A stretch of DNA of 64,000 nucleotides. Source: Anthostomella pinea (taxonomy: Eukaryota > Ascomycota > Sordariomycetes > Xylariales > Xylariaceae). The number at the start of each line of letters is the position of its first letter. Within the stretch, counting starts at the first letter, position 1. Below are positions 1 through 10,802 of this stretch, piece after piece. Under the pieces are notes generated by a model. The model was given only the letters and a program-made list of their open reading frames with translations. It made no database searches and was not told where the DNA came from. Location of the stretch: NCBI GenBank assembly GCA_963556695.1, contig CAUWAG010000008.1, positions 1,488,001-1,552,000 of the forward strand, read 5' to 3'. A program made the translations under genes and the position numbers.

Positions 1-156
1 ACCAACTTGCCGCCATACTGCATTATCAGCATAGTGCTGCGCCAGCTCAGGGGCATCGGCAAGGTGTACGTGTCCAACGTCACGCCGCCCTATAGCGGCC
101 ACCTCACGGCCGCCGCTAAGATCATCTCCTTCGACCGGGACGCCGTGGAGGAGGGT
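1..156 (+). pseudogene. Truncated RRM-like paralogue fragment, open at window edge
   Basis: Frame 1 from the first base reads NLPP, then KVYVSNVTPP, then SGHLTAAAK and FDRDAV. This matches the RRM-like domain of the gene at 1272-2831 (NLPP, KIYASNITPP, SGHETAAAK, FHREAV) along about 50 residues. The match stops abruptly near base 156, and the frame then runs into unrelated residues. Only the inner part of one RNA-binding fold is present, so this is either a decayed copy or the end of a gene starting outside the window. The closeness to the downstream copy suggests local duplication. No function is inferred beyond the shared domain. Confidence 0.6.
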
Positions 157-1271
157 TATTGTTGTCACTGGACCGCGAGAGATCGTCGACACGAATGTCT
201 TCGGACGCCGGGATTGCGTACGGTGTTGATGAGACCATCGTGTGGGAAGAGGATGGAGGCAGCCGCAGACACAGACCCGGTACTTGACCGCAGATCATTG
301 TCGGGCATAGATAGCAGCTCCAACACACGAGATAATATATAGTAATACATAGTGACAAGGCTGGTCGTTTTGAAAGGTCTTGTGTGCCCAATACCCGGCA
401 AGGGCATGTCGAGAAGGTAAATAATGGGTTGGCCTCTACTTACTCACTACCTCCGTATGCCTGTCTTTATTATCAACCATGGATCTTAAAGCATATCTCA
501 TCCAATTCGTTTCTTCCACTGTCAAGATGTCTCCGGCCGCAGTTATCGAAGTGGCTGAGGAGTCCACCGGCCTTATATATGATCATTATATCTTCTAAGC
601 AACTCTGCTGGGAAGGAGCGCTCGTGGCCTAAGCTGAGGAACATGATGGCTGACGCCTCTGCTCGCTGTCCAGTGAATATGGCCTCCTATGCCACCATCC
701 AGTCCGGATGAAGTGGAAAATAGTAAGGGCACTATCACATGAATAAGAATCAGTCAGAGATGTTCACAACACTCTGCTTCAGCTAGCTGCTCTGATGGAT
801 AACGAGCATAGGGTGGACATTGGCATCATTTACACTGTCGAGATGGCATCATCACGCACCGATAGAGAAGGCCCAGGGAAACATGAAACTACCCCTTGTG
901 ATAGGAGTGCATCTTTCACCAAAAAAAAAAGACCATAAGGGACGGGATTTCTTCTGTTCGATACAAATTGCACACCAGGCTGTTTGATGCTGAAAGATGT
1001 GTGCCCCCATGGTGTTTTGCTGGTGAAAAGCAGCATCGCGGACACCACAGCAACGGCTCGATCAAATTTCAAATTTGCTCCCATCACTAAGCAACCATCT
1101 TTCCATTCATGCTGCGTGGTTTCCCATTCACTCAAACGTCCCCGTTCCCACTCCACATTCAAATTTTCCATTGCTACACACCCACAACCACCCACAACCA
1201 CCCAGACCACATTCAAGATTTCCATCTCTACACACCCACAACCACGACGATCTATCTCATTTCTCAACAAG
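157..1271. other. Intergenic; C-rich leader before the RRM-like gene
   Basis: I see no convincing gene here. The stretch at about 1178-1245 carries short repeats of a CACCCACAAC type and probably belongs to the 5' leader of the next gene. A frame open from 984 joins the gene but has no family resemblance upstream of 1272. Confidence 0.5.
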
Positions 1272-2831
1272 ATGGATCCGTCGGATCTGAAATGCGATAC
1301 CAGAATATGGGAACCAGTTTCTGGTGACCGGCCGCGGTTCGTCAGCAGTCTAAGGTCGGTTTGGGCCCGGCAGCCATCTGAAGACGCGTTGCCCCGGTAC
1401 GTCCAGGACGGTCTCGCACGAAGAAGAGCTCGTGCAGATGCGATTTACGAACAAGTCACGACAGCCCCCTACCCGCCGAACCGTGTGGCCCCATTGCTTT
1501 CCCGACGAAGTTCCCGCCGAAGCGTGACACCTGTACCCAGAGCCACGGCAGTACCACGAGCACGAATTCCCACCAATGACGCGGAGAAAGCACAGGACCA
1601 CGGCTCGGCCCTCTCTCCCTTGGCTCTACGCCCACGATTGCAATCGCACCAGCAGCGTTGGTCGCAGCCCGAGTCGGAAACCGAACCGCACCCAGAATCG
1701 CGGAACCAGCGGAACCAGCAGAATCAGAGTCAGAACCAGGACCAGAGTCAGAACCAGTACCAGGCATCTAGTCATACACAGAACCAGGACCAGTACCAGG
1801 CATATAGCCAGGCACAGAACCAGTACCAGGACCCATTTGCATACCGGAATCAGGACCAGAACCAATACCAGAAGACCTACGCATAACAGATTCAGGACCA
1901 GAGTCAGGACCAGAACCAATACCAGAACACCTACGCATACCAGAATCCGAACTTGAACCCGAACTTGAACCCGGACTTGGACTCGAACCCGTATCTGAAC
2001 CCGCATCTGAACCCGCATCTGAACCCGTATCAGAGTACGTATCAGAACCTGGGACAGCATCATGAACACAACCCATACGCATACCAAAACCCGATGCAGA
2101 ACCCGTACCAGGACCCATACCAGGAACAACACCGCCAGCCGCAGCAGAATCCCGCGCCAGTAAGAGCTGAGCCAGAGACGACACTCGTCCCCTACCAGCC
2201 CGGATACAGAGGCGACATTAACAACCCACGCAACCAGGGAGCCACTATTCCCGAGGCCGAAAACTGTGCGGTTTGGATCTCCAACCTGCCCCCTTCATGC
2301 ACAATCAACCTTCTTGCAAAGAGCCTCCTCAAGACCGGCAAAATATACGCAAGCAACATAACACCGCCCAACAGTGGCCACGAGACCGCGGCGGCCAAAG
2401 TCGTCTTTTTCCACCGCGAGGCGGTGGATGTGCTTTTCAAGCGGCTTGCTGCCATTGGCGGCAGCTTGGACGTCGGCGGCTATGCAGCGAGGATGGTTCC
2501 AAACTTTATCAAAGCAGCGGCGCAACAAGAGACGGTCACTTCCCGTGTGCTCCTAATATCCGGACCGACCAGCGTGGTCATTGAGCAGACTTTGAGCGAT
2601 CTCTTCGCACGACACAACATTGCTTACGACACCGATGCGCTAATCATCATACGAGAGAACCATGTTCGGCAAACGCGGACGCTGGAGTGGCGCTTTGCGT
2701 CATTCCGGGCTCAGGCGTCGGCCGCCATGCGGGCCCTTCGGGCCAAGAAGAACGACGTGAACGCGACTGATGACGAGAAGGCCGCCTGGACTCAAGTCAG
2801 TGTTAGATGGGGAAGAGACCCATGCGAGTGA
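1272..2831 (+). pseudogene. RRM-like protein with Gln/Asn-rich repeats, broken by one TAA
   Basis: ATG at 1272 opens 204 codons (MDPSDLKC start, Arg-rich middle, then Gln/Asn/Tyr-rich repeats) and stops at TAA 1884-1886. The same frame continues for 314 more codons to the stop at 2831. The second half holds an RRM-like fold: RNP2-like CAVWISNLPP, then SGHETAAAKVVFF. A second, weaker fold follows (VLLISGPTS). The stop sits where a neighbouring repeat copy has TAC, so a single C-to-A change in a Tyr codon explains it. Introns from GTACCA sites in the repeats to the AG at 1889 would not keep frame. It is probably a young pseudogene; readthrough, or internal start at 1953, cannot be excluded. RNA binding is inferred from the fold. 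Confidence 0.6.
1711..2125 (+). repeat. Coding low-complexity repeat (Gln/Asn/Tyr and Asn-Pro units)
   Basis: Degenerate short units based on CAGAACCAG, CAGTACCAG and AACCCG(C/T)A run through the middle of the RRM-like gene. They encode QNQ, QDQYQ and then LNPH/LNPY units. Composition resembles prion-like segments of RNA-binding proteins. Such repeats expand by slippage, and the in-frame TAA lies inside them. Confidence 0.75.
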
Positions 2832-5244
2832 GCGGGACGGACCTGCGCCCACGCTGGATCTTCCCACTCGTTGCAAATGACGAACTTGTCCTTCAAAGGG
2901 TGGAAGAAGAAACGGATGCAGCGATAGTTGAGGACACGAAGCTCACTCATCGTCGGATCAGCATCATCTTGTACAGCTGAGCGAACATCTTTTCTGGTGC
3001 CCCGAAGACTGTGAAAAGAGGGCGATCGTAGGGCTGGCTTCACGTCGAGAACGGCGGCCTCCTCTCATTGATTCTCGGGGAAGCTTTCGCGCAGAGGACA
3101 GGGTTCACCCATCAACTTGACCTGCCATGAAGTGTATGAATACAACAATTTCCCTGACTGAAGTGACTTAAGACCGCACCAGTTTTCTGCTAGAGCACTG
3201 TTGGTCGTGACGATATTCATGTTGACTTGTGTATTCCCATGTATCTTTGCACAAAGTGGGCAATGCGCAGCATCCCACTGAGATCTGCGTTAAGTTCTTG
3301 ATGAATCCCAGACTATGTACCAAGCAACATCAGTGTACGGTAGGAGAAGTCAACCAACCAACCTTGATACTGGTATCACGAAGACTATGAGCTGTTGTGG
3401 CTGGCTGCTGTCTGTGTGCTGGGTTTGAAACTGCCCTTCCTCCGCAAGACATGACGCATCTGCATACCCTGCACACGTGCTTACTCGGTCGATTGTAAAA
3501 AAAAAATAGAAATACACGGACTCGCACCTTGAGAGTGGCTTCCACGGATCGTAGAACTCTGCCCGACGTGAAGCATGCGAAGTAAAGTGACCAACGTACC
3601 TGGTTATTCATAGCAAGACTCCGAAAGGGCCAATAGGGAAGGTGATGAACGTATATCTGTGGAGGGGGCGCGTAAGATGAAGGTAATGTTTGCACTGATA
3701 GCTGCCGAGTAAGTCTACATCTGCAATCTTAAAAGCAAGTTCGGGTTTACTTTCTACTATGACATACATGCATGCATCTTGGTTGGTTGGTTGTAGTATT
3801 TAGCGTCTATCCCAACACTTGTTGGAGGTACGCAAGGGGCTCACTGAGAGTCTGAGAGTCAGAGGGAGCAGAGAGATGGCTGCAAAGGCGAAGCATGAAA
3901 ATGGTAAATGATTGAAATAAGGCTAGGTCGCCGAGTACGCCTAGACATAACTCTAAGGGGAAACCGCAAACAAAAATCCATGGAAATACCCAGAACTCCA
4001 AGAAAAGGCCCGGAAAAAAGGCTCGAGACATAATTAAATCAACCCAAACTCCAATCAAAACCCCAGAACAATTTCCAATGAGAACACCACACAAGGCTCT
4101 CCATTCAACAAAAAAAAGAAGAGAAAAAGACCCAGCAAAACTCCGGAAAACAAATAAGGAAAATTCCCAAACTCCCCCTCCCTCATCAATTCTTACTTCT
4201 CCATACACTCACTCACTTCACGCTCCTTTCCACCGTTAATCCATCATCCATTCCTAGCTTCCACTGCCATTCCTGATCGTCCATTTGGTATCTTCATCCC
4301 AAGGTCTGTCCGGTTTGTCGGAGCCAAGATCCTCGTGATACGGGTTTCTTTCAACGCAGTTGGTGCACTTCTCGTGAGGATGGCCAGGGTAATCCATTGC
4401 CACCAGTCAGAGGCAGTCATGTAAGCTTGTTGGACTGCCGATTACCATATGCGGTGAGTAGAGCAACTCTATATGGAACGGCTGCGAAGTTCTCACCAAC
4501 ACTTCTCTGTTCTGTTCTTTCAGAACTGGATGGTGTGTTACACAAGCCCGTGCGGCGCAGCGCAAATGATGTTCCCGAGTGTGGTTCGAGTGCCAGATGC
4601 GGAAACCAGAGCCATTTCTCGTTTTCAAGTTGGAAGTCCGGACATAGTATGGCACAACCAACCAAAGCAGTCACGTCAAGACGAGACTTCGGGATATGGC
4701 AATCCAAAGAACCACCCATCAGAGCCCTGAACAGCTCAAGAGACTCTAATTGAGCCCAAAATTCCAAGAAAATCAGAATCCATCAGTGACGCCTTGTGTG
4801 TGTGTGTGTGTGTTTGTGTGTGTGTGCCACCTGTGACCTGGTGGACTTCCATATCCGTGCCTCTAGCATGGTAGCAGTAATGTCTGTTGACCATACACAC
4901 ATTACCAGAGGGCGTGTTTGATGTGGTGGCTCTGGGTGTGTGGTCCTGGCGTGGGCGGCCAGAGTTGTGCTCCCACACCTGAAATAGGGGAAGTGGGTCG
5001 CTGAAGATTCAACGCTTTGACCACCTCTGCCAGGGTTGCTGTGACCAAGGTGGCTCGTGCGTGAGAAGGCGCGTGGCTGGCTTTGTTGTGGCACCTGCGG
5101 CTCGGGTCGCCAGTTGACCTCCGAAAATCCTGCCAACCTCGTCGCTTCAGCTGCCGACAGCTGCAATTACCATCTTCATTCAAGCCCCCATCATCGACCT
5201 GACTACCAACTGCCAGCCAGCAGGCGACTGACATTTGGCCCGCC
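2832..5244. other. Intergenic, 2.4 kb, no gene recognised
   Basis: Open frames are short and unrelated to known families. An A-rich stretch lies at about 3950-4170. A frame around 4297-4390 encodes CPVC and later WC, which could be a remnant, but it lacks a start and homology I can name. A TG microsatellite lies at 4794-4826. The last few hundred bases are probably promoter and leader of the DUF3716 gene. Confidence 0.5.
4794..4826. repeat. (TG)n microsatellite
   Basis: A run of alternating T and G about 33 bases long, interrupted once by TTT. Confidence 0.9.
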
Positions 5245-6594
5245 ATGAAAGGCATCATCCAACCTGCGCGTGGCCGCCCGAGCAAAGTTGTCAAGAATGT
5301 CGCAACTCCACGCGGTCGCCCCATCCGTCGAGGTGGCCCCTCCGATTCCCTTTCGAATCAGGACCCCGACCTCGAGCCGCACGACGTTGACATCGACGAC
5401 GACGACAAAGACCACCAGCAGCAACAAATTCACCAGCATCAGCACGACCATCATGCCGACTTCGACCCCGAGACCGCCGCCGCCGCCGCAGCTGCAGCCG
5501 CTCACCAGCACCAGCAGCATCAGCATCAGCAGCAGCAACAACAGCTCGACCTGACCGCAGCCAGCATCCTCGCCAGCAGTGTGCAGGGTAACCCCATCGA
5601 CCAACACCCCGACCTTGGTGACCCTCATGTCGAGGGAGAGGCGGGACCACACACCACAGAGAGCTATGCGCAGCAATCCGGCTACGACAATGTCATCGTC
5701 GAGAGCGCATTGGCGAAGCGACTGTCTAGAGAACCTGGCATGCGCCATGCCCAACAGCGGCGCCCGGAGCAGGCTCTCAACCTCCAGAGACGAAGCAACG
5801 TAGAGGCCCTGTTTGCACACATCGCCGGCGAACTTGCCCCAGTCCCTTGCAAGAACTGCCACAAAGGCCATGGTCCTTGGAACTCTTGCGTCATTGTCGA
5901 CGGACAGATGTGTGGCAGCTGCGCCAATTGCTGGTTCAATGCCTCAGGCGCGCGCTGTTCATTCCACGGTATGGCACACCTTACTCCACTCGGATCATGA
6001 AATAGTATCTGACGTGACCTAGAAACCCGTAATCCTAATGCGCACGGGGGTCAAGTTATGGGCGGCGATAACATTGGCTTTCAGATGGCTCCTGCACCCC
6101 CTGCAGCCATGGCACCCTTCAACTTTGTCTCGATTCCCGCATCTTCTGACCCCGTCGTACGCTACACGGTCGAACAGGCGATGGCTCAAGTAAGAGGTGC
6201 CGACAAGAAGTCACGTAACATGCTCATGGTGGAGGCTGCCGCACGACAGCTGGCTTTCCAGATCGTACAGTATGAGGATAGCGTACAAGAGGAGCAAAAT
6301 CAACAGGGCGCTCAACAAGCTGTCATGAGTGAACAGGATGCACCTTAGGGAGGGGATTCTCCAGGTGACCTGTTTCTGCCGCAACCTGTAAAGAAAGAAG
6401 ATGGAGAGGTCAGAGGTCAGCGACGAGGATTGACAGGGATTCGCACATTGATACATCCCGTTACGAACCAGGGTGCCGCCAATCCGCCGGTACAGCAGCA
6501 GCAACAGCAGATGAACGCCCCTCCGCTCCCTCCGCTCCCCAGCTCGGCATCCTTGGATCGTGATATCGGCATGCTTGATGCGCGCCATCATTAA
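5245..6594 (+). CDS. DUF3716-family Cys-cluster protein, two or three exons
   Basis: Exon 1 is 5245-5968; an intron at 5969-6022 (GTATGG ... CTGAC ... CTAG) leads to exon 2. The N-terminus has AT-hook-like GRP motifs (ARGRPSK, PRGRPIRR), then Asp-, Gln/His- and Ala-rich tracts. Residues about 199-241 hold the DUF3716 signature: PCKNCHKGHGPWNSC, then MCGSCANCWFN and RCSFH. This Cys/GPW cluster is widespread in Pezizomycotina and of unknown function. Read straight, exon 2 ends at TAG 6346-6348 (349 aa). That TAG is also a plausible acceptor (CACCTTAG). Removing 6283-6348 (donor GTACAA) or 6265-6348 (GTACAG) keeps frame and extends the protein to TAA at 6594, adding a Gln- and Pro-rich tail (409 aa for the first choice). 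Nuclear DNA binding is inferred from the GRP motifs only. Confidence 0.75.
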
Positions 6595-7252
6595 GCCGCC
6601 GACGCATGTCTTTTAAGAGGTCACTTTACATTCAGGCAAGATGGAGTTCAGGGATAGTCACTTTTCGGTGAAAGCAGAGGAAGGCTAGCTTTCAATCAGC
6701 CTTCAACTTGCGTTCAAGCAGCTGGTTAGCAAAAACTATGTAAGAGTAGAGGCTACGTATATAGGTAGTAAAAGGTTTGCAAAAGCAAAATCCCTATTGG
6801 CTTTGTTAGGAGAACCAGTGATCATTCCATACCGTCCATACCTTTATGCGGTCAACCGGGGTTTGGAGAAATCGAACCCATAATACAACACCGCTGTCAA
6901 GCTGTTCACTGCTCACATGCAGTCGTCTCCGTCCACTTCGCAATGACCTTCACCCTGAATTTTATTGTTTTTGGGTGGTGTTTGGCGGCCCCGGGGGTGG
7001 CACGTGACCGGATTATTATACCACCGATCTCCGAACTAAATCTACACCAAAATTTGGTGTACCTGCCGTTAAATCAATTGCATGTTCACCTGATGCACAT
7101 ATTCAACAGCAACGGACGGAAAACAGTTGGAATCCATCTGCCCGCTGGTCAGGTACAATATCCACTTGCGTACATCGGAGCCCCCCTATTCAAGACCCTC
7201 ACTACGCTCGGCGATAGGTAGCACCACCTTGCTGAGCCACTTCTTCTTTCAG
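6595..7252. other. Intergenic and leader, 660 bp
   Basis: No gene seen. The end (TTCTTCTTTCAG directly before ATG 7253) looks like a splice acceptor, so a leader intron (possible donor GTACAA near 7152) may lie here. Confidence 0.45.
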
Positions 7253-8761
7253 ATGCCAGACGCGTTGGCACACAATTTCGCGGCTGACAACCATGCGAAC
7301 GGTCGTTGGACAAAACATCAGAATACTGCCTTCGACCAGGGGCAATTTCTACCGGTAGCAGACGATGAAGAGGACGAATCGGATGAGTCGTCCTCGGTCG
7401 TGACCGCGGGCTCCGGCTCTGGCGACACTCCGACGCACGAGTCTGCACTTGGTGACGTCGGCGACGACGACGACGAAGACGACGACATGGCCGAGGTCAC
7501 AGATCCAAACCCCGTCGCTGTCATCGGGTCAGATGTGACCTCGAGTACTTTCGCCCCAGAGTCCGGATACGACGACAGGAGTCAGGCGTTCCAGATCCTC
7601 CCATCCGCCAGCGGTCTCGGCAGGAGATCCATCGGCCTGAACGCTGCCGGCATGCCCAAGCAACTCAGGGGGCCCCGTGGCCCATACAAGAAATCCGGGA
7701 AACCCCGTGCCTCTCGGGCATCCAAGAGATCCGGGCCGCCCCGGCCCCGGGGACCACGCCAGCACGGCGTGCGCAGCCTGGCGAAATGGCACGAGGGCGC
7801 GCCCGACGAGCACGTCCAGGCGCAGCCCGACCTCGTCTTCACGGACCAGTCGCTCACGATGCCGCTGGACGGGCCGGAGCTGCACCGCACGATGCTGGCG
7901 ATCGAGGCCGACGACACGCTGTGCTTCAAGATGCGGTGGCACGTCGCGCGACACCTGCGCCGCACGTACACGAAGCTGCGCACGCCCATCACGCAGCTCT
8001 TCACGTCGCGCATACGCACGCGGTACTACCACGTCAAGACGGGCACCCCGTACAACCGTCTGGATTTCGAGGCCATGCGCGCGCTGATGGGGTTCCGAAG
8101 GGACCAGCCCGGCTGGGCGGACGAGAGCCGGTTCAAGATGCTGCAGGTGGCGTACGAGCAGTTCGGCTGGGACGAGGTCATCACGGATGCGAATGTGGAT
8201 GATGTGCTGCTCGAGGCGGGCGTGCCGCTCGAGTACTTCCAGCGGGCCCCAAGGGTCGACAGGGCGGCGTTTGATCCTGCCGCGTTTGGCATCTCGCTTG
8301 CACCGGTCGTGTCGCCCATCGAGTTTGTTAGAGAGGTACAACAACCACTACAACCGGCTGTGGGCGGCGGGATGTCAAATGGCCTGTTTCAGTTTCGCCC
8401 CTTCGTCGAGCAGAGGAGAACCAAGCTCCCATCCGCAAGCCGCGCAGAGACAGAGACGGAGACGCCTAAGCTAGATCCCCCTCCCTTTCATGTCGACCCA
8501 GGATCGTCCGATACCAACGTTGCGAGGGTCCTCCTCCATATGTACGAGGAGCTCCGCAACCTGCGGACAGAGGTGCGCGAGCTCAAAGAGGCATCTCACG
8601 CCGAGAGGGAGGTGAACGAGTCCATCGCGGCGCTGCGCGAGGCCGAGGTCTTGCGGGAACGGCAGTTGCGCGAGACGCTTTTGGGCGAGATGAGCGAGTT
8701 GCGGGAGCTTGTTGTTGAAAGGGGGAGGAATAAGCGCAAACGGAGCGAGCGTGCTGAGTGA
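7253..8761 (+). CDS. Unrecognised 502-aa protein with acidic N-terminus and C-terminal coiled coil
   Basis: I do not recognise a named family. The start was put at 7253 because it follows an acceptor-like CTTTCAG; the frame is also open back to ATG 7127. The N-terminus is acidic and Ser-rich (DDEEDESDESSS, later DDDDEDDD). A basic Pro/Gly/Arg segment follows (GPRGPYKKSGKPRA, PPRPRGPR), which could be a nuclear localisation or DNA-contact region. A folded-looking block at about residues 210-330 is rich in Arg and aromatics (MRWHVARHLRRTY, RYYHVKTGTPYNR, LMGFRRDQPGW). The last 80 residues form heptad-like Leu/Glu/Arg helices ending in RNKRKRSERAE, a likely coiled coil plus nuclear signal. No intron is needed. 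A nuclear role is inference. The GC-rich codon use supports a real gene. Confidence 0.75.
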   Translation: MPDALAHNFAADNHANGRWTKHQNTAFDQGQFLPVADDEEDESDESSSVVTAGSGSGDTPTHESALGDVGDDDDEDDDMAEVTDPNPVAVIGSDVTSSTFAPESGYDDRSQAFQILPSASGLGRRSIGLNAAGMPKQLRGPRGPYKKSGKPRASRASKRSGPPRPRGPRQHGVRSLAKWHEGAPDEHVQAQPDLVFTDQSLTMPLDGPELHRTMLAIEADDTLCFKMRWHVARHLRRTYTKLRTPITQLFTSRIRTRYYHVKTGTPYNRLDFEAMRALMGFRRDQPGWADESRFKMLQVAYEQFGWDEVITDANVDDVLLEAGVPLEYFQRAPRVDRAAFDPAAFGISLAPVVSPIEFVREVQQPLQPAVGGGMSNGLFQFRPFVEQRRTKLPSASRAETETETPKLDPPPFHVDPGSSDTNVARVLLHMYEELRNLRTEVRELKEASHAEREVNESIAALREAEVLRERQLRETLLGEMSELRELVVERGRNKRKRSERAE

Positions 8762-9305
8762 GGCTGGGTTGTAGATGCGTGCTGCTGCCTCGGCGACGCG
8801 AAGTAAGGAGGGAGGGAGATCTAGGACGGTCGTTGGTAGGAGGGATGACGAGATCGTCAGTCCCATAAGTGGGAGTAGGTAATGTCGCGAGGATTCCCTG
8901 TTTTTATGTTATTTGATACCATATGATGCAGTTCTCCTTGGGGGATGAGGCTGTTTAGCCGCCCACATTCTGAGCATGCACAACTGTATAACATGGACCA
9001 GTCCAACAGATGGGTCAACTCTTGACTACCTTATTAGTCACTGCCTCAATCATACACGAGATACGCAGACGTTCACCGCATGAGGCTGGCATTGAAACAC
9101 GTCGATTATCGCTATATCTGAACAGTAATCTGACACATATGCCAGAATCACATCGTGCCTATACACCTGTTCTTCGCACATGAACAAGCCAAGATCCAAA
9201 CAGTTTATCCATCCATTCCACCTCACATTGCCCTCAAACCCGCTTTCTCCACATCCAACTTCTAGAAGCCCTCCCAAGGGATGGATATCATATAAACCAG
9301 AAATC
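8762..9305. other. Convergent 3' intergenic region
   Basis: The gene on the left ends rightward and the Smr gene on the right ends leftward, so this holds two 3' ends. No gene seen. Confidence 0.5.
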
Positions 9306-10495
9306 TCACATGACCACGCAGCAGTCCCCCAGCTTCCTCGTAAGCTTCTGGACGATTTTCTGGGCCAGGTCGGGCTGTTCTTGTTGTTGCTGCTGGCCTC
9401 CACCATGTTGTTGCTGGCCACCATGGTGTTGCTGCTGCTGACCCCCATGCTGCTGACCCCCATGATACGGCTGCTGATGCCCACCGCCGCCGCCAGGGTA
9501 CCCGTCATGCTGTCCCGACGGTTGCTGCGGCGGCGGAGGCATCGTGGCCTCACCGCCCTGCAGGTTCACGTACATAATACCAGCATTGTCCTCAGTCGCA
9601 TACTGTAGTCCCAGCTCCTGACACACCTTCTCGACGCGAGGTTTTATCTTCTGAATGTGATTGACGCTATGGTTGCCCTTGCCGACGATCCTGCGGGGGT
9701 GGTGTCTTGCGTTAGCGCTTTGTTGCGACGTTTGTACACGAAGAAAGAGGACGAGAAGAAATGGGGGAACCCGTACACATGCAGATGCGTCTGCCCCTGC
9801 TGCTGCGCGTAGCGGATACGCTGCTCCAGGATGTTTTCGGCCTCCTCAACGAACTGGCCGTGCAGGTCGATGGTGTCGTCGGCGACGCGGCCCGTGGCGT
9901 TGTTCTCGCGGAAGACGTAGTCGCTCGCCTGCTTGTTGTACTCGTCCATCTTGGCCGCGTGCGCCTTGCCCTCGTTGCTCAGCTGCTTGGCCTCGGCGCC
10001 GTCGCCGCGCTCGTACGCCTGGTGCGCCTGTTGGACATCGTGTCAGCTTGTGCGCTTTGCGAGCTCGGGGGCGGGTAGATAGCTGGGGAGGTAGATAGCT
10101 GGGGAGGTAGATAGCTGGGGAGGTAGATAGAGGGACGGGATGGATATGTAGCTGGCGAGGACCTGGATAGCTTCGGTGGTGATGTAGGCGGATGTAACGT
10201 ACCCGGTCAAAGCAGCTATTGCGCTTCGAGGCCTCGGCGCGCGCCTGGTCGCGCAAGCGGTCGTACTCGGCCTCAGCATCGTTGCTGGCGCTGTGGTTGA
10301 AGGCTGCGACCCGTCAATTGAGTCCAGTCAATATCAAAGGAGCTCCCATGCGCTTGCGATCAAAAAGCGAAGCCTGATGTGGAGATTGCGTCACTCGTCG
10401 AGCTTCGCGAGGACAGGACAGCAGACAGGAGGGTGGGTTGGTTCATGCATCGTACCTTTCCCGCCCAGGCGCGTCAGCGGAATCGACTGTGACAT
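9306..10495 (-). CDS. DUF1771 + Smr domain protein with C-terminal CaaX-like box
   Basis: Four exons on the minus strand: 10495-10456, 10303-10203, 10027-9777, 9690-9306, giving 258 aa. All introns are GT-AG (152, 175 and 86 nt) and frame is kept. Residues about 20-85 are the helical DUF1771 (AEAEYDRLRDQARAEA, AYERGDGAEAKQLS). Residues about 98-175 are the Smr domain with the DLHG motif at 101-104 and GKGNHS at 134-139. Smr domains act as nucleases or nucleic-acid binders; the fungal DUF1771-Smr proteins are poorly characterised. A Gly/Gln/His-rich low-complexity tail follows, then a short helix and the end CCVVM. CVVM fits the CaaX prenylation rule (Met favours farnesyl), and the Cys before it could be palmitoylated. 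This suggests membrane attachment, which is inference. Confidence 0.9.
10081..10128. repeat. 16-bp tandem repeat inside an intron of the Smr gene
   Basis: Three exact copies of AGCTGGGGAGGTAGAT lie inside the second intron (10028-10202). They account for part of its greater length. Confidence 0.9.
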
Positions 10496-10774
10496 TGTTC
10501 AATTGCGGCGCGCCGAGACACACAGCACAAGGGCAATAGACAAAGATATTGTCACACGTGATGATCAGCCCCGAGCCGAAAATGAAGCCTCTGATAACAA
10601 ATATAGCAGACTACTACAGCACGAGGGTAAACATGCATGCGAGGTTTTGGCTGGAGTTCGTGCCTTGCTTTTTCCCACAAAGCTTGGTTTCATGCGCGGA
10701 ATGCCAATCGGATGGGGAGGGAGATGGATCTGCGGCTAGCACGCCAGCACGCCAGCTTGGTCAACCAGACTTGG

Positions 10775-10802
10775 CTTGCAACTTGCAACTTGCAACTTGC
10801 AA
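10775..10802. repeat. 7-bp tandem repeat (CTTGCAA x4)
   Basis: Four perfect copies in a row in the intergenic region. Confidence 0.9.

Noticed and set aside
1757..1889. Introns that might remove the TAA in the RRM-like gene
   Set aside because: All GTACCA donors in the repeats joined to the AG at 1889 shift the frame by one base.
1626..2132. Minus-strand Leu/Val-rich frame opposite the Gln/Asn repeats
   Set aside because: Antisense of the repeat region; hydrophobic runs come from complementing CAG/AAC codons.
3807..4208. 133-aa Phe/Leu-rich minus-strand frame
   Set aside because: Antisense of an A/C-rich stretch; no start context, splice sites or homology that I recognise.
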